Assembly (NCBI GenBank): GCA_937916845.1
Contig: CALFSK010000009.1
Span: 1-57,194, forward strand
DNA length: 57,194 nt
Direction of reading: 5' to 3'
From: an uncultured Lactobacillus sp.
GTDB lineage: Bacteria > Bacillota > Bacilli > Lactobacillales > Lactobacillaceae
Under the pieces are notes generated by a model. It saw only the letters and a program-made list of their open reading frames with translations. It did no database searches and was not told the origin of the DNA. Numbering within the stretch: the stretch's first letter is position 1; every line of letters starts with the position of its first letter. The translations under genes were made by a program, and so were the position numbers. Positions 28,765 to 37,464 of this stretch are shown here, piece by piece.

Positions 28765-30120
28765 GTGAAAGTAATTAAATTTGGTGGCAGTTCATTAGCC
28801 AGCAGTACCCAACTGCAAAAAGTCCTGTCGATCGTCGAAGCTGATGACCAACGCAGATATGTGATTGTCTCGGCACCCGGTAAACGTTTCGATGGCGATA
28901 CCAAAGTCACTGATTTGCTTATCCAGTATGCTCGCCAGACGATTCACCGTCAAGATACAACGGCAACCGTTCAGGCCATTATTGAACGCTACGCAGAAAT
29001 CGGACACGGTTTTAACGTCCCTGAAGACCAGTTGACGCCAATTTTTGATACTATCCGTAACTTACCAAACCAAACCTACGCGGATAACACGTATTTAATG
29101 GCGACGTTTAAAGCCCACGGGGAACGCCTTAACGCCCAACTCGTGGCGGCCGTTTTCAAACAATCCGGCTTAAACGCGCGCTACTTAGATCCTAAAGACG
29201 CGGGAATGGTCGTTACTGACGTTCCCGACGATGCTCAAATCATTGATAGTAGTTATACCCAGTTAGCTCAATGGGCAGACAGTAAGCAGATCCTCGTGAT
29301 TCCAGGCTTCTTCGCCTATAATCGCAACGGGCAAATCTGTACGTTCTCACGCGGTGGTTCAGACATCACCGGGGCCATTGTCGCTCGCGGTGTCCACGCC
29401 GACCTCTACGAAAACTTTACCGATGTTGACGCCATCTACTCAGTGAACCCGTCATTAGTTGACCAACCGGCCGCTATTTCCGAAATGACGTTCCGCGAAA
29501 TGCGTGAATTATCCTACGCTGGTTTCTCCGTCTTCCACGACGAAGCGCTGATTCCTGCGATTCAAGGGAACATCACCGTGAACGTTAAAAATACGAACCA
29601 CCCAACGGCACCCGGCACGCTGATCAAGTCGACGCGCGAACCGAGCTCGCACTACCCCGTGACTGGGATTGCCAGCTCATCCAGCTTCTGTTCATTATAC
29701 TTACGAAAGTACTTGTTGAACAAGGAAGTCGGGTTAGGTCGTAAAATTTTAACCATCTTAGAAACGCATCACATTAGTTATGAACACATGCCTTCTGGGA
29801 TCGATGACTTAACGATTATCTTCGATGAACATCAACTGACCCCTGAACTTGAAAAAACGTTGGTTGCTGAAATTTCAGCCGCCATTAATCCCGATGAAAT
29901 TTACTTTACACACGACTATTCAATCCTAATGTTAGTCGGTGAAAGTATGCGTAACCGAGTTGGGATCATGTCACGGGCCGCTTCTGCTCTAGCCGACCAC
30001 AACATCAAGTTGATCATGGTCAACCAAGGCGCTAGTGAGATTTCAATCATGTTTGGGATTCACGACCGCGATGCAGATCAAGCTGTGATTGCCTTGTACG
30101 ATGAATTCTTCAAAAAATAA
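28765..30120 (+). CDS. Aspartate kinase
   Basis: 451-residue enzyme phosphorylating aspartate, first step towards lysine, diaminopimelate, threonine and methionine. The N-terminal kinase domain shows KFGGSSLA, FSRGGSDITG and NFTDVDAIYSVNP. Two C-terminal ACT domains (about 300-451, including GILT- and NQGASEISIMF-type patterns) suggest allosteric feedback. Length and layout fit the monofunctional LysC/ThrA-like class rather than the split alpha/beta type of Bacillus. The start is GTG at 28765 with AGGAG 9 nt upstream; the overlapping ATG is followed by a stop. Single-gene unit with strong terminator. Confidence 0.95.
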   Translation: MKVIKFGGSSLASSTQLQKVLSIVEADDQRRYVIVSAPGKRFDGDTKVTDLLIQYARQTIHRQDTTATVQAIIERYAEIGHGFNVPEDQLTPIFDTIRNLPNQTYADNTYLMATFKAHGERLNAQLVAAVFKQSGLNARYLDPKDAGMVVTDVPDDAQIIDSSYTQLAQWADSKQILVIPGFFAYNRNGQICTFSRGGSDITGAIVARGVHADLYENFTDVDAIYSVNPSLVDQPAAISEMTFREMRELSYAGFSVFHDEALIPAIQGNITVNVKNTNHPTAPGTLIKSTREPSSHYPVTGIASSSSFCSLYLRKYLLNKEVGLGRKILTILETHHISYEHMPSGIDDLTIIFDEHQLTPELEKTLVAEISAAINPDEIYFTHDYSILMLVGESMRNRVGIMSRAASALADHNIKLIMVNQGASEISIMFGIHDRDADQAVIALYDEFFKK

Positions 30121-30136
30121 ATAATTTAATCCAATT

Positions 30137-30186
30137 AAAAAAGATGAGCTTCAAGAAATGAATGATTTCTTGAAGCTCATCTTTTT
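30137..30186. terminator. Terminator after aspartokinase
   Basis: Perfect stem of about 20 bp (AAAGATGAGCTTCAAGAAAT with its complement) over a 5 nt loop, with T-rich ends on both strands. Confidence 0.9.
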
Positions 30187-30270
30187 GTTTAGGTCTAAAG
30201 GTTGGAAAGTCATAAAACCTAATACCAGCAATATACCAACGTTAATACTAACAAAGTCAGTAAACTTGTC

Positions 30271-30395
30271 GCTTCCGGCCGCCCATGATTTCATCTGCCG
30301 CGGCGACCGGACTAAGCCTGAAAAACGGTCTTAGTCCTCGCTTGCAAGCCGCAACGCCACTTTCGCGGCAGATTCATCATGGTCGACCTCCAGCT
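30271..30395 (-). repeat. Four-way-junction element, type C, shortened
   Basis: On the minus strand, outer arm P1 pairs GAATCTGCCGCG with CGCGGCAGATGAA. P4 is GGACTAAG / CTTAGTCC with tip ACCGTTTTTCAGG. P3 is reduced to GGCTTGCAAGC and P2 is missing. It is oriented opposite to the neighbouring copy at 30443. Confidence 0.75.
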
Positions 30396-30442
30396 AAGGT
30401 AATTTTCCTATGAAAATTGATTTAGCTTATTTTAACCAATCC

Positions 30443-30615
30443 TAGCGCAGCCGGCAGAACCAGTGGGCAGTGTCGGCCATGTTGCCTGGCGTTGTGTGCC
30501 AGGCGACATGGCGGGGCGTCTTGAAAGACTTGGGCTTTAGGCTTTCAAGCGAGGCGGAAGCCCGTCCCTTGGCTGTAGCCGACCCCACAGCCCACTGATT
30601 CTGTCCGGCGGAGCG
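30443..30615 (+). repeat. Four-way-junction element, type A
   Basis: P1: GCCGGCAGAACCAGTGGGC with GCCCACTGATTCTGTCCGGC. P2: CATGTTGCCTGGCG / GCCAGGCGACATG, then GCGGGGCG. P3: CTTGAAAGAC / GGCTTTCAAG, then GCGAGG. P4 has tip AGCCCGTCCCTTGGCT, followed by GACCCCACAGC. P2 has changed at several paired positions against 23745-23921 and 43741-43917, with pairing kept. It lies between aspartokinase and the ABC operon. Confidence 0.85.
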
Positions 30616-30706
30616 ATGAAGCATCCTATTTTTTATTATTAACCTTTGATATGACAGTGCCGGAATAGCTTATGAGTAACTAATTGTATGGTGCAAAACT
30701 ACCGAC

Positions 30707-31552
30707 CTAGTTTTCAACCTTTTGATTACCAAACCACTTACGGTTAATCTTATCCAACGTTCCGTTAGCTTTTAACGTCTTCAGACCGTCGTTGATCTTA
30801 CGCTTCATGGTCTTGTCACCCTTACGCATTCCAACCGCGAAGTCTTCCGTTTGGAAAGTCCCCGGCGTCTCGTTGTAATCGGCCGAGTTGGCTTCGTGCT
30901 TGATGTAGTAGTTGGCATAGACACTATCGATTAATAGACCTTGAATCCGACCCGCGTTTAAATCTAAAAATGCGTTGGTAAAAGTATCGTATTGAATCGG
31001 TGTCTTCTTCGCAATTTTATCTTTCAACACTTTAGGATTATTTTCAAGCGACTCGTAACCTGAAGAACCTGATTGCGCGCCTAACGTCTTACCCGTCATG
31101 TCATTGAAAGAATTGATCTTATTCTTCTTTAACGACACCAGAATCTGTTTATTCTTCAAGTACGTATTACTAAAAGCAACCACCTTTTCACGTTGCGGGT
31201 TCTTCGTGTACCCGTTCCAGATCAGGTCAATCGTTCCATTACGTAATTCCGTCGCATTCATTGACCAGTCAATCGTTTGAAAACTGATTTTAATGCCGTA
31301 TAACTTGAAAACTGCCCGAGCAAGGTCAATATCGTAACCTTCAAGTTTCCCGGATTTTTCACGGAAGCCCATCGGAACAAAGCTGTCATCTAAGCCAACG
31401 ACAACCGTGCCGCGCTTCTTAATGCTTGACCAAGTGTCCTGCGTGTCGGCCCGCTTCGTGACACTTTCGCCACAACCACTGAGGGTGCCGGCCACCCCAA
31501 TTAACATCACTAAAAGTAAACTAAGTGAAATAAGTCGTTTCTTTAATTTCAA
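30707..31552 (-). CDS. Amino-acid ABC transporter substrate-binding lipoprotein
   Basis: 281-residue extracellular lipoprotein. The signal peptide ends in the lipobox LSGC near residue 27, and the mature part is a family 3 solute-binding protein (VVVGLDDSFVPMGF, EGYDIDLARAVF, DLIWNGYT, RKGD). This family binds polar amino acids; histidine is inferred from the leader's CAC specifier, not from this protein. The start is probably TTG at 31552, with AGGGGG 8 nt upstream; a GTG three codons earlier abuts that site. It is the last gene of a permease-ATPase-binding protein unit. Confidence 0.88.
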   Translation of the reverse strand: MKLKKRLISLSLLLVMLIGVAGTLSGCGESVTKRADTQDTWSSIKKRGTVVVGLDDSFVPMGFREKSGKLEGYDIDLARAVFKLYGIKISFQTIDWSMNATELRNGTIDLIWNGYTKNPQREKVVAFSNTYLKNKQILVSLKKNKINSFNDMTGKTLGAQSGSSGYESLENNPKVLKDKIAKKTPIQYDTFTNAFLDLNAGRIQGLLIDSVYANYYIKHEANSADYNETPGTFQTEDFAVGMRKGDKTMKRKINDGLKTLKANGTLDKINRKWFGNQKVEN

Positions 31553-31564
31553 TCGCCGCACCCC

Positions 31565-32203
31565 CTACGCTTTGTTTGGTTCAACGTGGAACATTTCATC
31601 CGCAATGTTTTCGGCAAACGTCAAATCATGGGTAACGACGATTTGCGTCATACCATCCGCCTTTAAGCCCATAATCAACTTTTCAACTTCTTGACGAAGG
31701 TTCGGGTCCAAGGCGGACGTCGGTTCGTCGTAGCACAAGACGTTTGGTTTCATGGCAAGGGCCCGTGCAATGGCGACCCGTTGTTTTTGACCACCCGACA
31801 GTTCGTATGGATATTGGTCAGCGTGATCCGCCAAGTTCAACCGGGTTAGTAACGCCATGGCCTGCTTTTGAGCAACGTCTGCGGACTGCTTTAAAACCAT
31901 GGTTGGCGCTAACGTAATGTTTTGCATCACCGTCAAGTTAGGGAATAATTCAAAGTTTTGGAAAACGACCCCAATGACACTCTCATTTGTCCGGTTCGTG
32001 TACGGCTCAAAGGGTTGTCCGTCAATGAAGAATTCGCCCGCGTTGACTTTTTCCAAACCGGTAATACAGCGTAGTAGCGTCGTTTTACCAGCACCGGAAG
32101 GCCCCACGATACTCAGAACTTCGCCATCTTTAACTTTTAAATTCAGCTGATCAATAATCGTCTTGTTGCCAAAACGCTTGGTAATATTTTTAAGTTCTAA
32201 CAT
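31565..32203 (-). CDS. Amino-acid ABC transporter ATP-binding protein
   Basis: 212-residue cytoplasmic ATPase of a polar amino-acid importer. Walker A GPSGAGKTT, Q-loop VFQNFELFPNLTV, signature LSGGQKQR, Walker B VLCYDEPTSALDP and the His switch VTHD are intact. At 212 residues it is shorter than the usual 240, ending just after the switch region. ATG follows GGGAGG. It is 12 nt downstream of the permease gene, and the binding-protein gene follows about 12 nt later. Confidence 0.95.
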   Translation of the reverse strand: MLELKNITKRFGNKTIIDQLNLKVKDGEVLSIVGPSGAGKTTLLRCITGLEKVNAGEFFIDGQPFEPYTNRTNESVIGVVFQNFELFPNLTVMQNITLAPTMVLKQSADVAQKQAMALLTRLNLADHADQYPYELSGGQKQRVAIARALAMKPNVLCYDEPTSALDPNLRQEVEKLIMGLKADGMTQIVVTHDLTFAENIADEMFHVEPNKA

Positions 32204-32215
32204 ATTGCGACCTCC

Positions 32216-32857
32216 CTATTTCCAGTAACTGTAGTGTTTTTCGATGCGGCCAAGCACAAACGTGGTCACGGCCGTTAGTAATAAGTAGATGACCCCAACT
32301 AAGACCAATGGGACTAACGTGACGTCACGCGCCGTTGCGACGTTTCCGGCACGAAGCAAGTCGCCCAACCCAATCACGTAAACTAATGAGGAATCTTTGA
32401 CCAAGTTAATAACTTCGTTCCCAACTGAAGGTAACACAATCTTGATCACTTGAGGAATCACGATCTTACGAATCGTTTGACCGTAGCTTAGGCGTAAAAC
32501 CCGGGCACTTTCGTACTGGCCACTATCGATCGATTGAAGGCCGCCCCGAAAGATTTCGGCGAAGTAAGCAGCGTAGTTTAAGATAAATGCAAACAACGCG
32601 GCGTAGTAACGGGGAAAAACAATGCCAATTAATGGTAGTCCGTAGAAGACGAAGATCAATTGAAGTAATAACGGGGTCCCACGCATCAACCAAACGTAGA
32701 AATGTAACAGCCACTGAAGCGGCTTAATGTTTGAAATCAATCCTAGCCCAACGACTAGTCCTAACGGTAATGATCCAATCAACGTCCAAATGAAAATCTT
32801 TAGCGTCATGCCGGCGCCAGATACTAATGATGGCAAAATCTCTAAAATATAGTGCAT
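32216..32857 (-). CDS. Amino-acid ABC transporter permease
   Basis: 213-residue membrane subunit of the HisM/GlnP type with about five helices. The conserved cytoplasmic EAA loop reads SIDSGQYESARVLRLSYGQTIRKIVIPQ, contacting the ATPase. Features typical of the class include RGTPLLLQLIFVFYGLP and AAYFAEIFRGG. First gene of the operon; ATG follows TAGGAGG. The gene starts 28 nt after the second leader terminator, so its expression depends on antitermination. Confidence 0.95.
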   Translation of the reverse strand: MHYILEILPSLVSGAGMTLKIFIWTLIGSLPLGLVVGLGLISNIKPLQWLLHFYVWLMRGTPLLLQLIFVFYGLPLIGIVFPRYYAALFAFILNYAAYFAEIFRGGLQSIDSGQYESARVLRLSYGQTIRKIVIPQVIKIVLPSVGNEVINLVKDSSLVYVIGLGDLLRAGNVATARDVTLVPLVLVGVIYLLLTAVTTFVLGRIEKHYSYWK

Positions 32858-32884
32858 ATGCTTTCCCTCCTAATTTTAAACAAC

Positions 32885-32922
32885 AAAAAAGTCCCCTCAA
32901 GATCCAATGATCTTAAGAGGAC
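32885..32922 (-). terminator. T-box terminator 2 of the ABC leader
   Basis: GTCCTCTTAAGATC pairs with GGATCTTGAGGGGAC, followed by six T on the minus strand. It competes with T-box core 2. Confidence 0.85.
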
Positions 32923-32991
32923 GTCTACGCGCGGTTCCACCTCACTTCGCAGCAACTTCACAGTCACTGCCTCAGGGAGTTTAGTGATAAT

Positions 32992-33033
32992 AAAAAAAAT
33001 CGTCCTTAGGCCAACAGCCTAAGAGGACGATTT
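32992..33033 (-). terminator. T-box terminator 1 of the ABC leader
   Basis: AAATCGTCCTCTTAGGC pairs with GCCTAAGGACGATTT over a 5 nt loop, followed by eight T on the minus strand. It competes with T-box core 1. Confidence 0.88.
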
Positions 33034-33262
33034 CATCGCGGTTCCACCTCATGTTCATCAGTGGCTCACACCACTGAACTCAACGAGTTTATCACTAAAC
33101 TCCGCCGCTAACGAGGCCACCCGGGGTAACTTACTAACTTCAGCTACCCAACTCGCAGATGTGTTTCGTTTACGTTAAGGATCGTCTTTCCACCACCGAC
33201 GACTCGCTGAACATCTCAACGTCAACTACTCTTCTGTTCTTTGCTTTTTTAATGTTGCTCTC

Positions 33263-33291
33263 ATAATAATCGAATTCATGACAGCCGTCAA
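33263..33291 (-). promoter_or_regulatory. Promoter of the T-box-controlled ABC operon
   Basis: TTGACG (33286-33291) and TATTAT (33263-33268) on the minus strand with a 17 bp spacer. The -35 box begins 7 bp beyond the minD stop codon. Confidence 0.8.
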
Positions 33292-33298
33292 GTCTTTT

Positions 33299-34105
33299 TT
33301 ACTTGTTGCGGTGAAAAATCCCCGTAATCCGTGACCACATGCCAGGTTTTTGCACCTCAATGTTCATCAACGGTACCGTCTCGCCTTCCAAACGCCGGGC
33401 GATGTTCCGATAACCTTGTGAGGCCGAATTCTTCGGATCTAAGACGATGGGTTCACCGTTATTAGAAGTCCGAATCACCGCATCATCATCAAAAACGATC
33501 CCTAAAAGATCGATTGATAAATGGTGCGTAATTTCGTCGATATCCATCGTTTCGCCATCCTGCATCATCCGCCGGCGAATCCGGTTGATGACTAAGCGGG
33601 GTGCTTCTGCTAATGGGTATTGTTCCAAAAGCCCAACGACCCGGTCAGCATCGCGAATCGCTGAGATTTCTGGTGTTGACACAATAATCGCTGCGTCGGC
33701 ACCCGCAATCGCATTCATAAACCCTTGTTCGATTCCGGCTGGACAATCCAGTAAGACGTAGTCAAAGTCCGGCTTCAATTCATCAACGATTGAACGCACT
33801 TGGTCAGGATTCAACGCATCTTTATCCGCATTTTGTGCTGCGGGTAATAGGAATAATAAATCATCGAAACGCTTATCTTTAACTAGGGCTTGCCGCAATT
33901 GCGCCCGGCCACTAGCAACATCAACGATATCGTAGAGAATCCGATTATCCAATCCTAAGATGACATCTAAGTTACGCAAACCAATATCTAAGTCTACGAG
34001 ACAAACCTTTTTGCCCATCAAGGCTAAGGCCGTCCCCAAATTGGCCGTGGTCGTTGTTTTACCAACACCACCCTTGCCAGAAGTAATGACAATAGCTTTT
34101 CCCAT
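33299..34105 (-). CDS. minD: Septum-site determining ATPase MinD
   Basis: 268-residue deviant Walker ATPase that recruits MinC to the membrane to block division away from midcell. The P-loop is SGKGGVGKTT, with switch motifs LVDLDIGLRNLD and LLDCPAGIE. The C terminus (GMWSRITGIFHRNK) is the expected amphipathic membrane-targeting helix. I use the ATG at 34105, which shares its A with the minC stop (TGATG); GGAGG lies 9 nt upstream. A TTG one codon earlier is an alternative. Last gene of the mreBCD-minCD unit; no terminator is visible after it. Confidence 0.97.
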   Translation of the reverse strand: MGKAIVITSGKGGVGKTTTTANLGTALALMGKKVCLVDLDIGLRNLDVILGLDNRILYDIVDVASGRAQLRQALVKDKRFDDLLFLLPAAQNADKDALNPDQVRSIVDELKPDFDYVLLDCPAGIEQGFMNAIAGADAAIIVSTPEISAIRDADRVVGLLEQYPLAEAPRLVINRIRRRMMQDGETMDIDEITHHLSIDLLGIVFDDDAVIRTSNNGEPIVLDPKNSASQGYRNIARRLEGETVPLMNIEVQKPGMWSRITGIFHRNK

Positions 34106-34773
34106 CAAATATGTCCTCCATTCCGAGTAAATAACTTCGGTCGTACCCGTTTCAATTGATCTAACGGCTGGTAATCTAAAGCCTGAATGTCATTAATATA
34201 AACAACGTTCGTACCGGCGACTATTTTATCGGGATCCACGAGTTCTAACAATTCACCGACCCGTACACGGGGAACCGTGGTCAACGCACTAACAATAACG
34301 GCATCATTATGATCAGGATAACCAGCTTCCATAATTCCGGAAACTTCCCCCATCACAAAGATACTGCCAGTTGCGCGCAAAACGCCGCCTTCGTGAATTT
34401 TACCGAAGAATAACACATCCCCGGTAATCGAAACCACCTGACCATTACGAATAATCTGGTTGACTAAGTGAACCGTGTTGCGTTCAACCATCGCCAAAGC
34501 GTCGGCCGTTAAAATCACGTCCGCCGTCAGCTTATGGATACTGAACAATGGGTAACGCTGTACCAATTGGGTGACTTGCTGATTTTGCTCAGCAGTCAAC
34601 AGTCGGCCTTCCGTGCCCATATCAAACGAAATCCGCTCATCAGTCGTATTATCCACCTGTAACCGGTCAAGCAAAGTTTTGAGATCGATCATGATGGTAT
34701 CAAAACTGGCTGCTTGTCGAAAAATCAACTCGTAACCGTCATTACTAGCTTTTAAAACCACACTTTGCTGCAT
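34105..34773 (-). CDS. minC: Septum-site determining protein MinC
   Basis: 222-residue FtsZ polymerisation inhibitor. The N-terminal domain (about 1-100) is divergent as usual. The C-terminal beta-helix domain carries the conserved VSITGDVLFFGKIHEGGVLRATGSIFVMG pattern (dimerisation and MinD binding), read here in two pieces. Length is typical of Firmicutes. ATG follows AAAGGAA. Overlaps minD by one base. Confidence 0.95.
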   Translation of the reverse strand: MQQSVVLKASNDGYELIFRQAASFDTIMIDLKTLLDRLQVDNTTDERISFDMGTEGRLLTAEQNQQVTQLVQRYPLFSIHKLTADVILTADALAMVERNTVHLVNQIIRNGQVVSITGDVLFFGKIHEGGVLRATGSIFVMGEVSGIMEAGYPDHNDAVIVSALTTVPRVRVGELLELVDPDKIVAGTNVVYINDIQALDYQPLDQLKRVRPKLFTRNGGHI

Positions 34774-34794
34774 GTTAGAATTCCTTTCTGCCGA

Positions 34795-35313
34795 CTAATT
34801 TACGCTAAGGTACAACCGACGCATCGGGTAATACGCAATGACGAAAATGGCCAAGTTGACCGCAATCGTCGGTCCTAAAGTGAAGACCGCAAAGTCAGCT
34901 AAATTACTATTAATCACGTGACCCATGCTATACCAAATGTACGCGAAGGCCTCAACAATTGTCAAATTAATAATGTAAACCATTAGAAGCGTCAGAAAGT
35001 TCAGATCCAACCATGGTTTAATTTGCCGACAGAGGTAAACCACTAATGGCAATGCAATCATGTAGACGCCAATGATACCGGTATAGTACCAGTCAAAGAC
35101 TAGCCCCACAAACGTCGACCAAATTCCAATGGCTAAATCGTCACGATCGTCTAAAAAGATCGCAAAAATCAACCACAGTAAGACGAGGTGCAAGACGCTC
35201 GTGTAGGGATACGAAAATAAGTGACCCGCAAATACATTGGATAGCGAGCCATCCAAAAACAGGGCAATAAATAGCCCAATTGGAAAAATGATTTTTAAAC
35301 GTGAGTATCGCAA
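34795..35313 (-). CDS. mreD: Rod shape-determining membrane protein MreD
   Basis: 172-residue membrane protein with five to six hydrophobic helices (KIIFPIGLFIALFLDGS, VLHLVLLWLIFAIFL, GIWSTFVGLVFDWYYTGIIG and others), the normal MreD pattern. It is part of the elongasome with MreB, MreC and RodZ. The start is TTG at 35313, 7 nt after AAGGGAGG; a longer in-frame reading would overlap mreC and place the ribosome site inside. The stop of mreC lies 13 nt upstream. Confidence 0.92.
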   Translation of the reverse strand: MRYSRLKIIFPIGLFIALFLDGSLSNVFAGHLFSYPYTSVLHLVLLWLIFAIFLDDRDDLAIGIWSTFVGLVFDWYYTGIIGVYMIALPLVVYLCRQIKPWLDLNFLTLLMVYIINLTIVEAFAYIWYSMGHVINSNLADFAVFTLGPTIAVNLAIFVIAYYPMRRLYLSVN

Positions 35314-35326
35314 CGTTGTGCCTCCC

Positions 35327-36172
35327 TTACTGTTCGGCAACCGTCACGACGGTTAAATCGCTCAAGTCAGCCGCAGGTGTAATTTCAACTTCAGAAGCCA
35401 AGCCGTAATCGTCCTGCTTAACACTTGCGACGGTCCCAACATACAAGCCCTTTGGTGTCGTGCCGCCTAACCCAGAAGTGACAACTTTGTCGCCCTTCTT
35501 GATTTTAACGTTCGACGTCACAGAACCCATTTCAAGTAAATCATTACTCTTGTCATAACCTGAGATAATCCCGTTAACTGACTTGCCAGATTTATTAGTA
35601 ATCTGAACAGCAAATTTGTTAGCCGTTGAACTCGTATTAGAAATCAGTTCAACCTTAGAATTGGTCTGGTTAACTTCAGCAACCCGACCAATCAAGCCAG
35701 ACTGCGACATGACGGGCATGTTCTTTTTGATCCCAGCAGTGGCCCCTTTTGAAATGACCAACTGGTTCATCCAAGAAGAAGGTGTCCGGGTCAAAACGTT
35801 CGCCGTGACACTCGTATAGGCTGATAACGAATTATTTAACTTGAGTTCCTTACGCAGTTGCTTGTTTTCTGCACTAGTTGTTTGTGCATTTACTTTAGCT
35901 TGCGCAAGCTGATCCACTTGTTTCTTTAACTTTTGATTTTCTTGGTAAGTATTCAAGAGATCCGAAACCGAATTAGTCGCGCCTTGTAACCCGTTAACGG
36001 GTAACGCAACGACCCGGTCAACCGCCCCCGCCACGTCGTTCCCAAATTGCTGGATCAACGGTGGCGTAGACTTCCGATCACGAATGGCTACCGACACACT
36101 CATCAAACCGAAACTAATAATCAACACAATAATGGCGATAACTAGTTTACGGTTAGAGAAAAACTTTTGCAT
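35327..36172 (-). CDS. mreC: Rod shape-determining protein MreC
   Basis: 281-residue bitopic protein. A transmembrane helix (LVIAIIVLIISFGLMSVSVAI) is followed by a coiled coil (about 65-115, LNTYQENQKLKKQVDQLAQA) and two extracellular beta-barrel domains containing MSQSGLIGRV and TSGLGGTTPKGLYVG. It bridges MreB and the transpeptidases outside. ATG start. It lies 70 nt downstream of mreB, in the standard mreB-mreC-mreD order. Confidence 0.96.
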   Translation of the reverse strand: MQKFFSNRKLVIAIIVLIISFGLMSVSVAIRDRKSTPPLIQQFGNDVAGAVDRVVALPVNGLQGATNSVSDLLNTYQENQKLKKQVDQLAQAKVNAQTTSAENKQLRKELKLNNSLSAYTSVTANVLTRTPSSWMNQLVISKGATAGIKKNMPVMSQSGLIGRVAEVNQTNSKVELISNTSSTANKFAVQITNKSGKSVNGIISGYDKSNDLLEMGSVTSNVKIKKGDKVVTSGLGGTTPKGLYVGTVASVKQDDYGLASEVEITPAADLSDLTVVTVAEQ

Positions 36173-36242
36173 AATGAACCCCCGGTCGAAAATTCAAATA
36201 TTTAACAATAAATAAGCGGGAAGATGTCTTCCCGCTCACCTG

Positions 36243-37247
36243 TTATCGCTTTTTCATAACATCGATGCTCTTAAGTGATTCGCCTGTCCCAACGGCCACA
36301 CAATCAAGGGGTTCGTTAGCGATGAAAACTGGAACTTTAGTTTCATCCGCAATCACTTCGGAAAGATTCTTCAATAAGGCGCCACCACCGGTTAAAACAA
36401 TCCCGTGGTCAATGACGTCAGAGGCAATTTCTGGCGAAGTTTCTTCAAGCGTTTCCTTAATTGCTGAAATGATTTCTGAGACAATTTCTTGAATCGCTTC
36501 AGCGACATCAACCGCTGAAATTTCAACTGTTTTTGGCAATCCTGATAAGAGGTCCCGGCCCCGAATCGTTGAGCCTTCGATATCTTCAGCTGCTTCAAGC
36601 GAAGCAGAACCAACATCGATCTTCAACTGTTCAGCAGTCCGTTCACCAATCAAGAGATTGAATTTTTGACGAACGTGATAAATGATTGAATCATCAATCT
36701 TGTCGCCAGCCATTCGAATCGAACGACTTGAGACGATCCCACCTAAGGAAATCGTCGCAACGTCCGTCGTCCCACCACCAATGTCAACAACCATGCTACC
36801 GGTTGGATCCATAACTGGTAAACCGGCACCAATGGCTGCAGCAAATGGTTCTTCAATGACGTAAGCGTCACGTGCACCCGCAACCCGCGTCGCATCGATC
36901 ACGGCCCGCTTTTCAACTTCAGTTACACCGCTTGGTACACAAACCATGACGTATGGTTTACCATTTGAACGGCCCAAAGTCTTTTGAATAAAGTACTTCA
37001 TCATAGCAACAGTGGTGTCGTAATCGGCAATAACCCCATCCTTCATTGGCCGAATCGCCACAATACTTGCTGGTGTACGTCCAATCATATCCCGAGCTTC
37101 TGACCCAACGGATACGATTTCACCAGTCTTCGTGTTCTTCGCAACTACGGATGGTTCTCGTAATACGATGCCCTTGCCATCAACGTAAACTATCGTGTTG
37201 GCCGTACCGAGATCGATCCCGATATTCTTTGTCCCAAATCCGAACAC
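36243..37247 (-). CDS. mreB: Rod shape-determining actin homologue MreB
   Basis: 334-residue bacterial actin that organises lateral wall synthesis. Phosphate 1 motif [14 protein letters not shown], phosphate 2 motif [18 protein letters not shown], and the adenosine motif [12 protein letters not shown] are intact. I start at GTG 37247 (MFGFGTKN), 9 nt after AAGGG; an ATG three codons upstream sits almost on top of that site, and the FGFG N terminus matches the usual MreB opening. First gene of the mreBCD-minCD unit. Confidence 0.97.
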   Translation of the reverse strand: MFGFGTKNIGIDLGTANTIVYVDGKGIVLREPSVVAKNTKTGEIVSVGSEARDMIGRTPASIVAIRPMKDGVIADYDTTVAMMKYFIQKTLGRSNGKPYVMVCVPSGVTEVEKRAVIDATRVAGARDAYVIEEPFAAAIGAGLPVMDPTGSMVVDIGGGTTDVATISLGGIVSSRSIRMAGDKIDDSIIYHVRQKFNLLIGERTAEQLKIDVGSASLEAAEDIEGSTIRGRDLLSGLPKTVEISAVDVAEAIQEIVSEIISAIKETLEETSPEIASDVIDHGIVLTGGGALLKNLSEVIADETKVPVFIANEPLDCVAVGTGESLKSIDVMKKR

Positions 37248-37304
37248 TACATTCATCCCTTCATTAATTACAAATTTAATTTTTTATTAGTCATAATAGT
37301 AAGT

Positions 37305-37310
37305 ATTATA
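37305..37310 (-). promoter_or_regulatory. mreB promoter (extended -10)
   Basis: On the minus strand TGCTATAAT forms an extended -10, with the -10 hexamer here and a weak -35 (TTTTTA) 17 bp upstream. It gives a leader of about 55 nt. Confidence 0.65.
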
Positions 37311-37464
37311 GCATAATCGCACGGCATTAAAAATCCTGCCTGAATCATAGCATACCGTAATTTGTTAAAAAATACAGTCCCACTATTTAACTTAGATAAA
37401 ATTTAACAAAAAACGTGGTCAAGCCGGATAAACATCCGCCCTAACCCCGTTATTTTACCACATT

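Larger units (their letters stand above)
32858..33256 (-). promoter_or_regulatory. T-box leader (probable histidine specifier) with duplicated antiterminator/terminator
   Basis: On the minus strand, stem I has the distal loop GGTGGTGGAAA (about 33188-33198). Its specifier loop GAAA-CAC-A has CAC (histidine) at 33161-33163, flanked by a short helix CAGA/TCTG. Module 1: T-box GGTGGAACCGCGA (33036-33048) and terminator with T8 (32992-33033). Module 2: T-box GGTGGAACCGCGC (32929-32941) and terminator with T6 (32885-32922). The roughly 50 nt between terminator 1 and T-box 2 cannot hold a second stem I. It probably gates the ABC operon on tRNA-His charging. The specifier was set by alignment with the valS and alaS leaders in this window. 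Confidence 0.75.

Noticed and set aside
30442..30624. Small open frame across the type A element
   Set aside because: It is explained by the hairpin sequence; other copies do not preserve the frame.
32929..33048. Two complete tandem T-boxes
   Set aside because: Only about 50 nt separate terminator 1 from T-box core 2, too short for a second stem I with a specifier loop.
33155..33157. UGC (cysteine) as specifier of the ABC T-box
   Set aside because: Aligning base helix, AGAGTA and loop with the valS and alaS leaders places CAC at 33161-33163 in the specifier position; the UGC falls in the base helix.
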